A stretch of 64,000 nucleotides of DNA from Mesorhizobium sp. NBSH29 (lineage in GTDB: Bacteria > Pseudomonadota > Alphaproteobacteria > Rhizobiales > Rhizobiaceae): the NCBI RefSeq assembly GCF_015500055.1, contig NZ_CP045492.1, forward strand, positions 3,234,501-3,298,500. Reading direction: 5' to 3'. This document shows, piece by piece, positions 33,316 to 42,269 of the stretch. The number at the start of each line of letters is the position of its first letter. Position 1 is the stretch's first letter. Position numbers and translations under genes: made by a program. The notes beneath the pieces are model-generated. The model made no database searches and had not been told where the DNA came from. It saw only the letters and a program-made list of their open reading frames with translations.

Positions 33316-33895
33316 GGTTCTGTCCCCGCTGGGGCCGGTGTGGAAGCCAGGCATCCATGGCAATACAAAAGCCGGTATTGGCGTCGCGCTGAGCGAACTC
33401 CAGCCCGGCTCGATCGTAGAGGCAGCCGCCTGGCCGGGCACCGCAAAGAAGCTAATTACTGCAATCAAGACAGTCACTGGACTGGCACTGCCGGATGGCG
33501 CGGGCGGTGGAAAGGCGACCGACGCCAAAACCGCATTTGGCATTGCACCGGGGCGCTTTTTGATTTCGGATCAAAATGAAGGTCTGGCAGCGTCACTCTC
33601 TGCTGCCATCACCGCTGAGATTGGTACCGTGATCGATCTTTCGCATGGCCGCACCATGCTGCGCATCAGCGGCGCGAAGGCCGAATGGGTGCTGGCAAAA
33701 TTCTTCGCCATTGATTTTGCACTCCAGGCGTTTCCCCTTGGTGCCGGGCGGGCGACGTCACATCACGATATTTTCGCGCAGATCCAGCGCACCGGCCAGA
33801 GCCAGTTCGACCTCACAGTCTTCCGCTCCTTCGCCCGCTCCTTTTGGACCGAGCTGTGCCACGCCAGCGAAGAGGTCGGCTACGAGGTTTCGTGA
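33308..33895 (+). CDS. soxG: Sarcosine oxidase subunit gamma
   Basis: 195 residues from ATG 33308, inside the last codons of soxA. The frame is open from 33266 but the extra residues are not family-like. Recognisable segments are LSPLGPVWKPGIHG at the start, APGRFLISD, VIDLSHGRTMLRISG and FDLTVFRSFARSFWTEL near the end, all typical of SoxG/GcvT-like small subunits. It ends the soxBDAG operon; no clear terminator hairpin follows. Confidence 0.92.
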   Translation: MVEVLSPLGPVWKPGIHGNTKAGIGVALSELQPGSIVEAAAWPGTAKKLITAIKTVTGLALPDGAGGGKATDAKTAFGIAPGRFLISDQNEGLAASLSAAITAEIGTVIDLSHGRTMLRISGAKAEWVLAKFFAIDFALQAFPLGAGRATSHHDIFAQIQRTGQSQFDLTVFRSFARSFWTELCHASEEVGYEVS

Positions 33896-33931
33896 ACTAG
33901 CAGCCATGTCTTGCTCATCCTGGCCAAAACC

Positions 33932-34642
33932 CTATTCGCAGAACGTCACCCATTCCTCGAGCGGTGCACGGTCCGTGTGAAACCCGTTCTCGGGCTTGGA
34001 TCTGTCCTCATGGCCGATGGCCATTCCGCAGACGACGATCTCGTTGTCGGGAATGTTGAGCAATGGCCGGATCTGGCGGTGATAAGGAGCAAATGCCGCC
34101 TGCGGGCAGGTATGCAGGCCACGACCGCGCGCCGCTACCATGATGTTTTGCAAGAACATGCCGTAGTCGATCCAAGAGCCTTGGTTCAATCGCCGGTCGA
34201 TGGTGAAGATCATGCCCACCGGCGCATCGAAGAACAGGAAATTGCGGTCATGCTGCGCCCGCATCCGGTCAACCTCGCGCCGACCGATGCCCAGCGCGCT
34301 GTATAAACCGAACCCGTTGGCGCGGCGGCGCGACAGATAGGGCTCGAAAAACTGGGTTGGGTAGTAGACATATTCGTCCCAGACCACCTTCTCCGCCCGC
34401 ACGCCTGAATTCAGAACCGCGTCAGTGATTTTCTGCTTTACCGCACCCTTGACTACATAAGTGCGCCAGGGCTGCATGTTGGTGCCGGATGGCGCCCGCG
34501 CTGCGACCGTCAAGATGTCGCGCAAGGTCTCGTCAGCCACAGGGTCGGGCAGGAAAGCGCGCACCGACCGGCGCGACACGATGGCCTCATCCACGATGGT
34601 CTGCCGGTCGATCTCGCCAGTCTGCTTGTCACGTGACAGCAT
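33932..34642 (-). CDS. Nitroreductase-family flavoprotein
   Basis: 236 residues from ATG 34642, which has AAGGGCAG upstream; the frame is open to 34726 without family similarity. The FMN-binding start SRRSVRAFLPDPV and the RAPSGTNMQPWRTYVV segment are typical, as is the C-terminal GMAIGHEDRSKPEN. Members reduce nitro compounds, quinones or other acceptors with NAD(P)H. It is convergent with soxG and divergent from the XRE-cupin regulator, so a link with N-methyl amine use is possible but unproven. Confidence 0.88.
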   Translation of the reverse strand: MLSRDKQTGEIDRQTIVDEAIVSRRSVRAFLPDPVADETLRDILTVAARAPSGTNMQPWRTYVVKGAVKQKITDAVLNSGVRAEKVVWDEYVYYPTQFFEPYLSRRRANGFGLYSALGIGRREVDRMRAQHDRNFLFFDAPVGMIFTIDRRLNQGSWIDYGMFLQNIMVAARGRGLHTCPQAAFAPYHRQIRPLLNIPDNEIVVCGMAIGHEDRSKPENGFHTDRAPLEEWVTFCE

Positions 34643-34777
34643 TACTGCCCTTCCGTTTATCCTACGGGCATTACCACCCGCCGCTTTGGTTTTGCTGGCT
34701 TTGCACCAGCCGGCCCGATGCCGCAAGCAATTCTTGGTCCAGCACCGTTTGCACTTGAAATCGGACAGAAACTAATG

Positions 34778-34810
34778 TCTCGTGAAATTATCGTTGATTT
34801 TTTCATGAGA
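34778..34810. promoter_or_regulatory. Inverted half-sites in front of the XRE-cupin regulator
   Basis: TCTCGTGAAA (34778-34787) and TTTCATGAGA (34801-34810) are inverted copies differing at one position, 13 bases apart. They end five bases before the regulator start and lie in the divergent promoter region shared with the nitroreductase gene. Autoregulation by the XRE-cupin protein is the natural guess. Confidence 0.45.
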
Positions 34811-34815
34811 AGGCA

Positions 34816-35418
34816 ATGCCTCCGCACCTCGGCGCGCAAGTGAGCAATACCCGCGACGCAACGGGAAGCGACGCGCTTCTGGCGCATGATCTGCGCGCGC
34901 TGCGCAAGGTGCGCGGACTGACATTGGCCGAACTGGCGCTGCAGCTAGGCCGCTCAGTGGGCTGGATGAGCCAGGTCGAGCGCGGCCTTTCAACTCCGTC
35001 CATTGCAGAACTCAGCACTTTCGCCCGAATTTTCGGCGTGCCGCTCAGCCTGTTCTTCGGCCATGAGCCGGCGAGCGAGGCTGAACGCGGGGTGGTGGTG
35101 CGCGCGGACAGCCGCAGAGCACTGGGCAGCAGCGCCACCGGGCTGACCGAACAACTTCTGTCGCCCGACCTTGGCGGCAGCTTCGAGGTGCTGCGCTCCG
35201 AATTCGCGCCCGGCGCCGCGCTGGAGAAGCGCACACTGCGCCAGACCGAGGAAGCCGGCTACCTGGTATCGGGCCGCTTTGACATCGAGATCGACGGCAG
35301 CTGGCACCGGCTGGCCGCGGGCGACAGTTTTCGTTTCGCAGCAAAGCCGTTCCGCTGGAAAAACCCCGGCAGCGAGCCGGCCATCATCATCTGGGTGGTC
35401 TCCCCACCGGTCTACTGA
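34816..35418 (+). CDS. XRE-type HTH regulator with C-terminal cupin domain
   Basis: 200 residues. The HTH (about 22-76) reads LRALRKVRGLTLAELALQLG with the recognition region SVGWMSQVERGLSTPSI. The cupin half (about 125-195) has ETEEAGYLVSGRFDIEID-like and LAAGDSFRFAA motifs. Such two-domain proteins sense small metabolites through the cupin. GAGAAGG precedes ATG 34816. It lies 23 bases ahead of a dimethylglycine-dehydrogenase-like gene, so it probably controls that operon and itself through the inverted half-sites just upstream. Confidence 0.9.
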   Translation: MPPHLGAQVSNTRDATGSDALLAHDLRALRKVRGLTLAELALQLGRSVGWMSQVERGLSTPSIAELSTFARIFGVPLSLFFGHEPASEAERGVVVRADSRRALGSSATGLTEQLLSPDLGGSFEVLRSEFAPGAALEKRTLRQTEEAGYLVSGRFDIEIDGSWHRLAAGDSFRFAAKPFRWKNPGSEPAIIIWVVSPPVY

Positions 35419-35441
35419 ACTGGAATTTCGGACTGAAAACC

Positions 35442-37892
35442 ATGGCGGATTTTCCGACAACAGCACGGGTGGTGATTATCGGCGGCGGCGCGGTGGGCGC
35501 CTCGGCGCTGTATCACCTTGCCAAGGCAGGCTGGACCGATTGCGTGCTTCTGGAAAAGAACGAGCTGACCTCGGGCTCGACGTGGCACGCGGCTGGCAAT
35601 GTGCCAACGTTCTCGTCGTCCTGGTCACTGATGAATCTGCAACGCTATTCGACCGAGCTCTATCGCGGTCTGGGCGACGAAGTCGGTTATCCGATGAACT
35701 ACCACGTCACAGGATCACTGCGTCTTGCCCACACGAAAGAGCGCATGCAGGAATTCAATCGCGCGCGCGGCATGGGACACTACCAGGGCATGGCCATGGA
35801 GTTGGTCGGCGTCGACGACATACGCGCCCGCTACCCGTTCATCGAAACACATGAGCTGCAAGGCGCGCTCTACGACCCGAGCGACGGCGACATCGACCCC
35901 GCACAGCTGACCCAGGCTTTGGCCAAAGGCGCGCGTGACATGGGCGCAAAGATTATTCGCTTCTGCCCTGTCACCGGCGTGGCGCGCGAAGGCGATCAAT
36001 GGGTGGTGGCCACGCCACAGGGCGAGATCCGCTGCGAGATCGTCGTCAACGCCGCCGGCTACCGCGCTGCCGAGGTCGGTCGCATGTTCGGGCGCGACAT
36101 CCCGATGATGGTGATGAGCCACCAGTACATTCTGTTCGACGAGATCCCGGAGCTGGCAGCCTGGTCGCGCGAACAGGGCAAAAAACTGCCGCTGCTGCGC
36201 GATGTCGACACCTCTTATTACCTGCGTCAAGAAAAGAACGGCATGAACCTTGGCCCCTATGAGCGCAATTGCCGCGCGCACTGGGCAAGTCCGGACGATC
36301 AGATGCCGGATGATTTTTCGTTCCAGCTCTTTCCCGACGATCTCGAACGGCTGGAATACTACCTGAACGATGCGATCGCGCGCGTGCCGATCCTCGGCAC
36401 AGCCGGCCTGTCAAAGGTGATCAACGGCCCGATCCCCTATACACCGGACGGCAATCCGCTGATCGGTCCGATGCCAGGTGTGCCTAATGCGTTTGAGGCC
36501 TGCGTCTTCACTTTCGGCATCGCCCAGGCCGGCGGCGCCGGTAAGGTTTTGGCGGAATGGATAACCGAAGGCGCCACCGAATGGGACATGTGGTCCTGTG
36601 ATCCGCGCCGTTTTTCGGCCTTTGCTTCAGCGCCAGACTATGCGGTGGCTAAAGGGAAGGAAGTCTACGGACACGAATATTCAATCCATTTTCCTCATCA
36701 CGCCTGGCCGGCAGGTCGGGACCGCAAGCAATCTCCGCTCCATGAGCGCATGAAAGCACGCGGCGCGCAGTTCAACGCATATAACGGCTGGGAGCGCGCC
36801 ACCTGGTTTGCTGCTCCCGGCGACGATACTTCGGAAGCTGCGACGCAAACTTTTGCCCGATCCGGCCCATGGGAAAAACGCGTGCGCAAGGAATGCCTTG
36901 CCGTGCGCGATGCAGCCGGCATTCTCGACCTGCCCGGATTTGCCCGCATCCGCGTCGAGGGTGCTGGCGCCCGCGACTGGCTGACAACGTTGATCACCGG
37001 CGTCGTTCCAAAGCCCGGCCGCATCGGCCTTGGTTATTTTGCTGATGAGAAGGGCCGCATCGTGACCGAAATGTCGATCATGGCGCTGGATGAAAATTTT
37101 TTCTTCCTCATCACCGCCTCTGTTGCGGAGCTCCACGACCTCGACTGGCTGTTCAAGCACTTGCCACAACAGACACAAATCACGTTGAAAAACGTCACCA
37201 ACGATTTCTCCTGCCAGATCCTTTGCGGCCCCAATGCACGCAAAATACTAGCGGAAGTGACCGATTCTGACCTCACCGCGCCATGGCTGACCCACCAGTC
37301 TGCCATAATTGCCGGCTACTGGTGCCAACTGGTCCGGGTCTCTTTTGCCGGCGAACTCGGTTGGGAAATTCACACGAAGACGGCTGACACCGCTCCGGTT
37401 TTCGACGCGGTCTGGCAGGCGGGGAAAATGCACGGGTTAACACCCTTCGGCATGTTCGCGTTGAATGCACTGCGGCTGGAAAAAGGCTACCGCGGTTGGA
37501 AACAGGATTTGTCGACAGACTACACGGTGCTCCAAGGCGGGCTGGAACGCTTCGTTAAATGGGAGAAGCCGGAGTTTCTCGGCAAGGCAGCGCTTCTCAG
37601 CGAAAAGCAACGGGGCGTGACCAAGCGCTTCATCACGCTGGTGGTAGACGCGGGCGACCATGACGCGCCCTATATGTCGTCGATCTGGCATGGCGGCACG
37701 ATTGTGGGCGAGACGACGTCAGGAGGATTTGGCTACCGGGTGGACAAATCGATTGCGCTCGGCATGATCCGCGCCGATCTGGCCGTGCCCGGAACGGCAG
37801 TCGAGGTGGAAATTTTCGGCGAAATGAAGCCAGCTGTGGTTCAAGAGGACAAACCTCTGTGGGACCCTGAAAACCATCGACTGCGCGGCTAG
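35442..37892 (+). CDS. Dimethylglycine/sarcosine dehydrogenase-like FAD-GcvT protein (copy A)
   Basis: 816 residues. An FAD-dependent DAO domain begins VVIIGGGAVGASALYHLAKA, followed by LTSGSTWHAAGN, in which the His corresponds to the residue that carries covalent flavin in dimethylglycine dehydrogenase. A linker with SPLHERMKARGAQF leads to a GcvT folate domain (about 430-816). The predicted reaction is oxidative N-demethylation of a glycine derivative, with the carbon captured as methylene-tetrahydrofolate. It is the second gene of an operon with the XRE-cupin regulator, an aminotransferase and paralogue B. Related sequences in this window differ enough that each may have its own substrate. 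Confidence 0.87.
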   Translation: MADFPTTARVVIIGGGAVGASALYHLAKAGWTDCVLLEKNELTSGSTWHAAGNVPTFSSSWSLMNLQRYSTELYRGLGDEVGYPMNYHVTGSLRLAHTKERMQEFNRARGMGHYQGMAMELVGVDDIRARYPFIETHELQGALYDPSDGDIDPAQLTQALAKGARDMGAKIIRFCPVTGVAREGDQWVVATPQGEIRCEIVVNAAGYRAAEVGRMFGRDIPMMVMSHQYILFDEIPELAAWSREQGKKLPLLRDVDTSYYLRQEKNGMNLGPYERNCRAHWASPDDQMPDDFSFQLFPDDLERLEYYLNDAIARVPILGTAGLSKVINGPIPYTPDGNPLIGPMPGVPNAFEACVFTFGIAQAGGAGKVLAEWITEGATEWDMWSCDPRRFSAFASAPDYAVAKGKEVYGHEYSIHFPHHAWPAGRDRKQSPLHERMKARGAQFNAYNGWERATWFAAPGDDTSEAATQTFARSGPWEKRVRKECLAVRDAAGILDLPGFARIRVEGAGARDWLTTLITGVVPKPGRIGLGYFADEKGRIVTEMSIMALDENFFFLITASVAELHDLDWLFKHLPQQTQITLKNVTNDFSCQILCGPNARKILAEVTDSDLTAPWLTHQSAIIAGYWCQLVRVSFAGELGWEIHTKTADTAPVFDAVWQAGKMHGLTPFGMFALNALRLEKGYRGWKQDLSTDYTVLQGGLERFVKWEKPEFLGKAALLSEKQRGVTKRFITLVVDAGDHDAPYMSSIWHGGTIVGETTSGGFGYRVDKSIALGMIRADLAVPGTAVEVEIFGEMKPAVVQEDKPLWDPENHRLRG

Positions 37893-37920
37893 GGTAAGGC
37901 TCAAACCAGGAACCGACATC

Positions 37921-39114
37921 ATGCCGCGCCCATCATCACGCATTTCAGGTATTACTCCGTCCGGCAAAGACGGTTGGGAAGTACATTTCGCCGCCATGAC
38001 ACGCAAGCAGGCGGGCGAGCCCATCATCATGCTGTCGGTGGGCGACCATGACTTCGACACACCCTCTGAAACTGTGGAAGCCTGCGTCACCGCCGTTCGC
38101 GGCGGCTATCATCACTACACGCAGCTTCCGGGCATTCCAAAACTGCGCGAGGCGATGGCCAAAATCTCGACCCGCGCCACAGGCGTGATGACCGCTCATA
38201 ACAACGTGATCGCCACACCGGGCGGACAGGCAGCGCTCTATGCTGCCGTGCAGGCAGTGCTTGATCCGGGCGGCCATGCCATTGTGATCGCGCCTTACTA
38301 TGCCACCTACCCAGGCACTTTCCGCGCAGCAGGCGCCGGCTTCACTGTCGTTGAAACGGCGGCCGAAGATGGGTTCCAGCCGCGTGCTGAAACCGTCCGG
38401 CGCGCCCTGCAGCCCAACACACGGGCGATCCTCATCAACACGCCCAACAACCCGACCGGCGCTGTCTATTCGCGCAAATGCCTGGAAGGATTGGCCACAA
38501 TCTGCCGCGAACACGATCTGTGGCTGCTGTCGGACGAGGTCTATTGGACACTGGGCGGCGGCGAGCATATTTCGCCACGCGCGCTGCCCGGCATGGCCGA
38601 GCGCACGCTCGTCATCAACTCCATGTCGAAAAGCCACGGCATGACCGGCTGGCGTATTGGCTGGTTGACGGGCCCGGAGGACCTGATCACCCAGCTGATC
38701 AGCCTCAATCTCGTCACCACCTACGGCCTGCCCGATTTTGCCTCGCGCGCGGCCACAGAAGCACTAGAGAACGGCTATGGCATCGCCGAAATCGCGGCTC
38801 GCTATGCCGCCCGCCGCACGGTGTGGCTAGACGAGATGCACGGCCTCAACAATGTCATCGTGCGCGGCTCAGAAGGCGGCATGTATGTGATGCTCGATAT
38901 AAGGGCAGTGGAACCTGACTGCGAAAAATTCGCTTGGGCGCTTCTGGAAAGCGAAAAAGTGGCGGTCATGCCGGGGGCAAGTTTCGGCGAAGCCGCCGCC
39001 GGCCATATCCGTATCAGCCTCACCCAGCCTGAGAACATCCTGAAAGAAGCCGCGTCACGTCTCAAGCGCTTTGTCGCGAGCTACGGCGACGCCACGAAAA
39101 GCAGGTCTGCATGA
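37921..39114 (+). CDS. Class I/II aminotransferase (aspartate aminotransferase fold)
   Basis: 397 residues. Fold-type I features are TPGGQAALYAAVQAVLDPG (cofactor phosphate region), NTPNNPTGAVYS with the substrate Asn, LLSDEVYWTL with the Asp that contacts the pyridine nitrogen, and SMSKSHGMTGWRIGW, where the Lys binds PLP and the Arg anchors the phosphate. HIRISLT near the C-terminus holds the carboxylate-binding Arg. It lies 28 bases after paralogue A and overlaps paralogue B by four bases. Lying between two N-demethylases suggests that it processes the demethylated amino acid or a related amine. Confidence 0.88.
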   Translation: MPRPSSRISGITPSGKDGWEVHFAAMTRKQAGEPIIMLSVGDHDFDTPSETVEACVTAVRGGYHHYTQLPGIPKLREAMAKISTRATGVMTAHNNVIATPGGQAALYAAVQAVLDPGGHAIVIAPYYATYPGTFRAAGAGFTVVETAAEDGFQPRAETVRRALQPNTRAILINTPNNPTGAVYSRKCLEGLATICREHDLWLLSDEVYWTLGGGEHISPRALPGMAERTLVINSMSKSHGMTGWRIGWLTGPEDLITQLISLNLVTTYGLPDFASRAATEALENGYGIAEIAARYAARRTVWLDEMHGLNNVIVRGSEGGMYVMLDIRAVEPDCEKFAWALLESEKVAVMPGASFGEAAAGHIRISLTQPENILKEAASRLKRFVASYGDATKSRSA

Positions 39115-41558
39115 ACCAAATCCTTCCGGCCAAGGCCCGTGCTGTCATTATTGGCGGCGGTATTTCGGGGTGTTCCGTCGCCTACCATCTGGCGAAACTG
39201 GGCTGGAAGGACATCGTGCTCCTGGAGCGCAAGCAACTGACTTCCGGGACCACCTGGCATGCTGCCGGCCTGATCGGTCAACTGCGCGCCTCGCAAAACA
39301 TGACACGGTTGGCCAAATACTCAGCCGATCTTTACGTCAAACTTGAAGCCGAGACTGGCGTTGCCACCGGCATGCGCCAAGTCGGTTCCATCACCGTCGC
39401 TCTGACCGAAGAGCGAAAGCACGAGATCTACCGTCAGGCTTCGCTGGCACGCGCTTTCGATGTCGATGTACGCGAGATTTCACCTGCCGAAGTCAAGCAG
39501 ATGTACCCCCATCTGAACATTGACGATGTTGTGGGTGCTGTGCACCTACCCCTCGACGGTCAATGCGACCCGGCTAACATCGCCATGGCTCTCGCCAAGG
39601 GCGCCCGGCAGGCCGGCGCAATGATCGCCGAAAACGTCAAGGTGACGAAGGTTCACACCAAGAGGGGCCACGTCAGCGGTGTTTCCTGGTCACGCAATGG
39701 CGAAGATGGCACCATCGAAGCCGATATCGTGGTGAACTGCGCCGGCATGTGGGCGCGCGAACTGGCCAACCAGTCCGGCGTCACCGTGCCGCTGCACGCC
39801 TGCGAGCACTTTTATCTCGTCACCGAGCCGATTGCCGGGCTTGGCCGGCTGCCCGTGCTGCGCGTGCCCGACGAATGCGCTTACTACAAGGAAGATGCCG
39901 GCAAGATGATGCTGGGTGCTTTCGAACCGGTGGCAAAGCCGTGGGGCATGGACGGCATTTCGGAAAATTTTTGCTTTGACCAGTTGCCCGAGGACATGGA
40001 TCATTTCGAGCCGATCCTCGAAATGGGGGTCAACCGAATGCCGATGCTGGCCACCGCCGGCATTCACACATTCTTCAACGGGCCCGAAAGTTTTACCCCC
40101 GACGACCGCTATTATCTCGGCGAAGCGCCCGAGATTGGCGGCTATTTCGTCGCCGCCGGCTACAATTCGATCGGCATCGTCTCGTCAGGTGGCGCCGGCA
40201 TGGCGCTGGCGCAATGGATCAATGATGGCGAGCCGCCGTTTGACCTGGGGGAGGTTGATATCCGCCGCGCCCAGCCGTTCCAGAAGAACCGCCGCTACCT
40301 GAAGGAGCGCGTCAGTGAAACCCTCGGACTTCTCTACGCCGACCATTTCCCCTACCGTCAGATGGAGACAGCCCGCAATATCCGCCGCTCGCCTTTGCAC
40401 GAACATCTGAAAGCACGCGGCGCGGTATTCGGAGAGGTCGCCGGATGGGAGCGCGCCAACTGGTTCGCCACGGAAGGGCAGGAGCGCGAGTACCGCTATA
40501 CCTGGCAGCGCCAGAACTGGTTTGACAACCAGCGCAACGAACATGTGGCCGTTCGCACCAATGTCGGCCTGTTCGACATGACCTCGTTTGGAAAAATCCG
40601 CGTCGAGGGCCGCGATGCTTGCGCCTTCCTGCAGCGCCTCTGTGCCAACGACATCGATGTGCCTGCGGGCCGCATCGTCTACACCCAGATGTTGAACGCC
40701 AGAGGCGGAATAGAAAGCGACCTTACCGTCTCTCGCCTCTCGCAGACATGCTTCTTGCTAGTGGTACCCGGCGCTACTCTGCAGCGCGACCTGGCCTGGC
40801 TCAGAAAGCATGTGGGCGAATCTTTTGCCGTGATCACAGACATCACCGCTGCGGAAAGCGTGCTGTGCCTGATGGGACCGCGCGCGCGCGACGTGATCAC
40901 CAAAGCCAGCCCGAACGACTTTTCGAACGACGCCTTTCCCTTTGGCACGTGGCAGGAGATCGAGATCGGCATGGGCCTCGCCCGCGCCCACCGGGTGACC
41001 TATGTAGGCGAGCTGGGCTGGGAACTATACGTCTCGACAGACCAGACCGCCCATGTATTCGAGGCCTTGGAGAAAGCCGGCGCGGAGGCTGGGCTGAAAC
41101 TCTGCGGCCTGCACACGCTGGATTCCTGCCGCATCGAAAAGGCGTTTCGCCATTTCGGCCACGACATCACCGACGAGGACCATGTGCTGGAAGCCGGCCT
41201 CGGCTTTGTAGTGAAAACACATAAGGGCGATTTCATTGGCCGCGACGCAGTGTTGCGCAGACAGGACGAAGGTCTGGCCCGCCGGCTGGTTCAATTCCGG
41301 CTGCAAGACCCCGTGCCGCTCCTCTTTCACAACGAAGCGATCCTGCGCGATGGAAAAATAGTCGGCACAATAACCAGCGGCAATTACGGCCACCATCTGG
41401 GAGCAGCCATCGGGCTGGGATACGTCCCCTGCCCCGACGAGACACCAGCCGACCTGTTGGCCTCGCGCTATGAGATCGAGATCGCCGGCCAGCGTTTTGC
41501 CGCTGAAGGATCGCTTATGCCAATGTACGACCCGAAATCGGAACGGGTGAAAGTATAG
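39111..41558 (+). CDS. Dimethylglycine/sarcosine dehydrogenase-like FAD-GcvT protein (copy B)
   Basis: 815 residues. The FAD motif is AVIIGGGISGCSVAYHLAKL (about 10-29), followed by LTSGTTWHAAGLIGQLR, the same covalent-flavin His context as dimethylglycine and sarcosine dehydrogenases. A linker with RNIRRSPLHEHLKARGA precedes the GcvT part, which contains YVGELGWELYVSTD and the C-terminal ITSGNYGHHLGAAIGLGYV. The start overlaps the aminotransferase stop (ATGA). It is closer in motif context to classical DMGDH/SARDH than copy A. It ends one base from the convergent oxidoreductase gene. Confidence 0.88.
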   Translation: MNQILPAKARAVIIGGGISGCSVAYHLAKLGWKDIVLLERKQLTSGTTWHAAGLIGQLRASQNMTRLAKYSADLYVKLEAETGVATGMRQVGSITVALTEERKHEIYRQASLARAFDVDVREISPAEVKQMYPHLNIDDVVGAVHLPLDGQCDPANIAMALAKGARQAGAMIAENVKVTKVHTKRGHVSGVSWSRNGEDGTIEADIVVNCAGMWARELANQSGVTVPLHACEHFYLVTEPIAGLGRLPVLRVPDECAYYKEDAGKMMLGAFEPVAKPWGMDGISENFCFDQLPEDMDHFEPILEMGVNRMPMLATAGIHTFFNGPESFTPDDRYYLGEAPEIGGYFVAAGYNSIGIVSSGGAGMALAQWINDGEPPFDLGEVDIRRAQPFQKNRRYLKERVSETLGLLYADHFPYRQMETARNIRRSPLHEHLKARGAVFGEVAGWERANWFATEGQEREYRYTWQRQNWFDNQRNEHVAVRTNVGLFDMTSFGKIRVEGRDACAFLQRLCANDIDVPAGRIVYTQMLNARGGIESDLTVSRLSQTCFLLVVPGATLQRDLAWLRKHVGESFAVITDITAAESVLCLMGPRARDVITKASPNDFSNDAFPFGTWQEIEIGMGLARAHRVTYVGELGWELYVSTDQTAHVFEALEKAGAEAGLKLCGLHTLDSCRIEKAFRHFGHDITDEDHVLEAGLGFVVKTHKGDFIGRDAVLRRQDEGLARRLVQFRLQDPVPLLFHNEAILRDGKIVGTITSGNYGHHLGAAIGLGYVPCPDETPADLLASRYEIEIAGQRFAAEGSLMPMYDPKSERVKV

Positions 41559-41559
41559 C

Positions 41560-42147
41560 CTAAAAGCGCCGCATCGTCGTTTTCACCTTTGCCAGGTAGG
41601 ACTCCCGGCTTTCCGGTGTCGACCGGTCCATGTTATAGTGCGCCAGATAGCGCGTCTGGCATCGCGGGGCGCACAGTGCCCGCATCCCGCGCAAGATGGT
41701 CTTGCGCCCAGGCTGGCCCACAATGAAAGAAAACCACCAGGGCGCGCCGCAGGTGGTGATGACGGCAATCTTTCTGATATGTCCGATCAGCGAGATGATG
41801 CGCCCGCCATCAGTCGGCAGGCGAAACGCCACATCGGCAGCCCAGACGCGGTCAAAAAAACCTTTAAGCATTGCTGGCAGACCGTACCACCAGGTGGGGT
41901 AGATGAACACCAGCGCCTCGGCCCGGCCGAGAATCTCGGCATAGGGTTTCAGCGCCGGATCGGCAGGCGGACCCTCATTGTAGTGCCGACGCTCCTCCAC
42001 ACCGAGAACCGGGTTAAAATTGTCCGCGTAGAGATCGATCTGTTCTACAGCGTGTCCGGCCTGTGAGAGGGCAGCCATCGCGCCCTCACGTAAGGCAGCG
42101 CAAAAGCTTTCCGGCACCGGATGGCAAAAGACGACCAACACCCGCAT
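41560..42147 (-). CDS. NAD(P)H-dependent oxidoreductase, flavodoxin-like fold (NQO/KefF family)
   Basis: 195 residues from ATG 42147 (MRVLVVFCHPVPESFCAALRE), with a G-rich AGGGGG-like site reading GGGGGGATG upstream; the open frame back to 42318 adds a Cys-rich stretch with no family match. FIYPTWWYGLPAMLKGFFDRV is the flavin-binding and dimer segment typical of the family. Members reduce quinones by two electrons. It is convergent with copy B and divergent from the creatininase-like gene. Confidence 0.9.
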   Translation of the reverse strand: MRVLVVFCHPVPESFCAALREGAMAALSQAGHAVEQIDLYADNFNPVLGVEERRHYNEGPPADPALKPYAEILGRAEALVFIYPTWWYGLPAMLKGFFDRVWAADVAFRLPTDGGRIISLIGHIRKIAVITTCGAPWWFSFIVGQPGRKTILRGMRALCAPRCQTRYLAHYNMDRSTPESRESYLAKVKTTMRRF

Positions 42148-42269
42148 GAAACAGCATCCCCCCAGTTCCTCACCGCAAGGCAGATCGATAACCTGATTCC
42201 TGCACCCTGCGCGGACAAACTTACCGGACAACCCGCCCCTGATGACAAGCAAAGCAGGGCACGCTAGGC

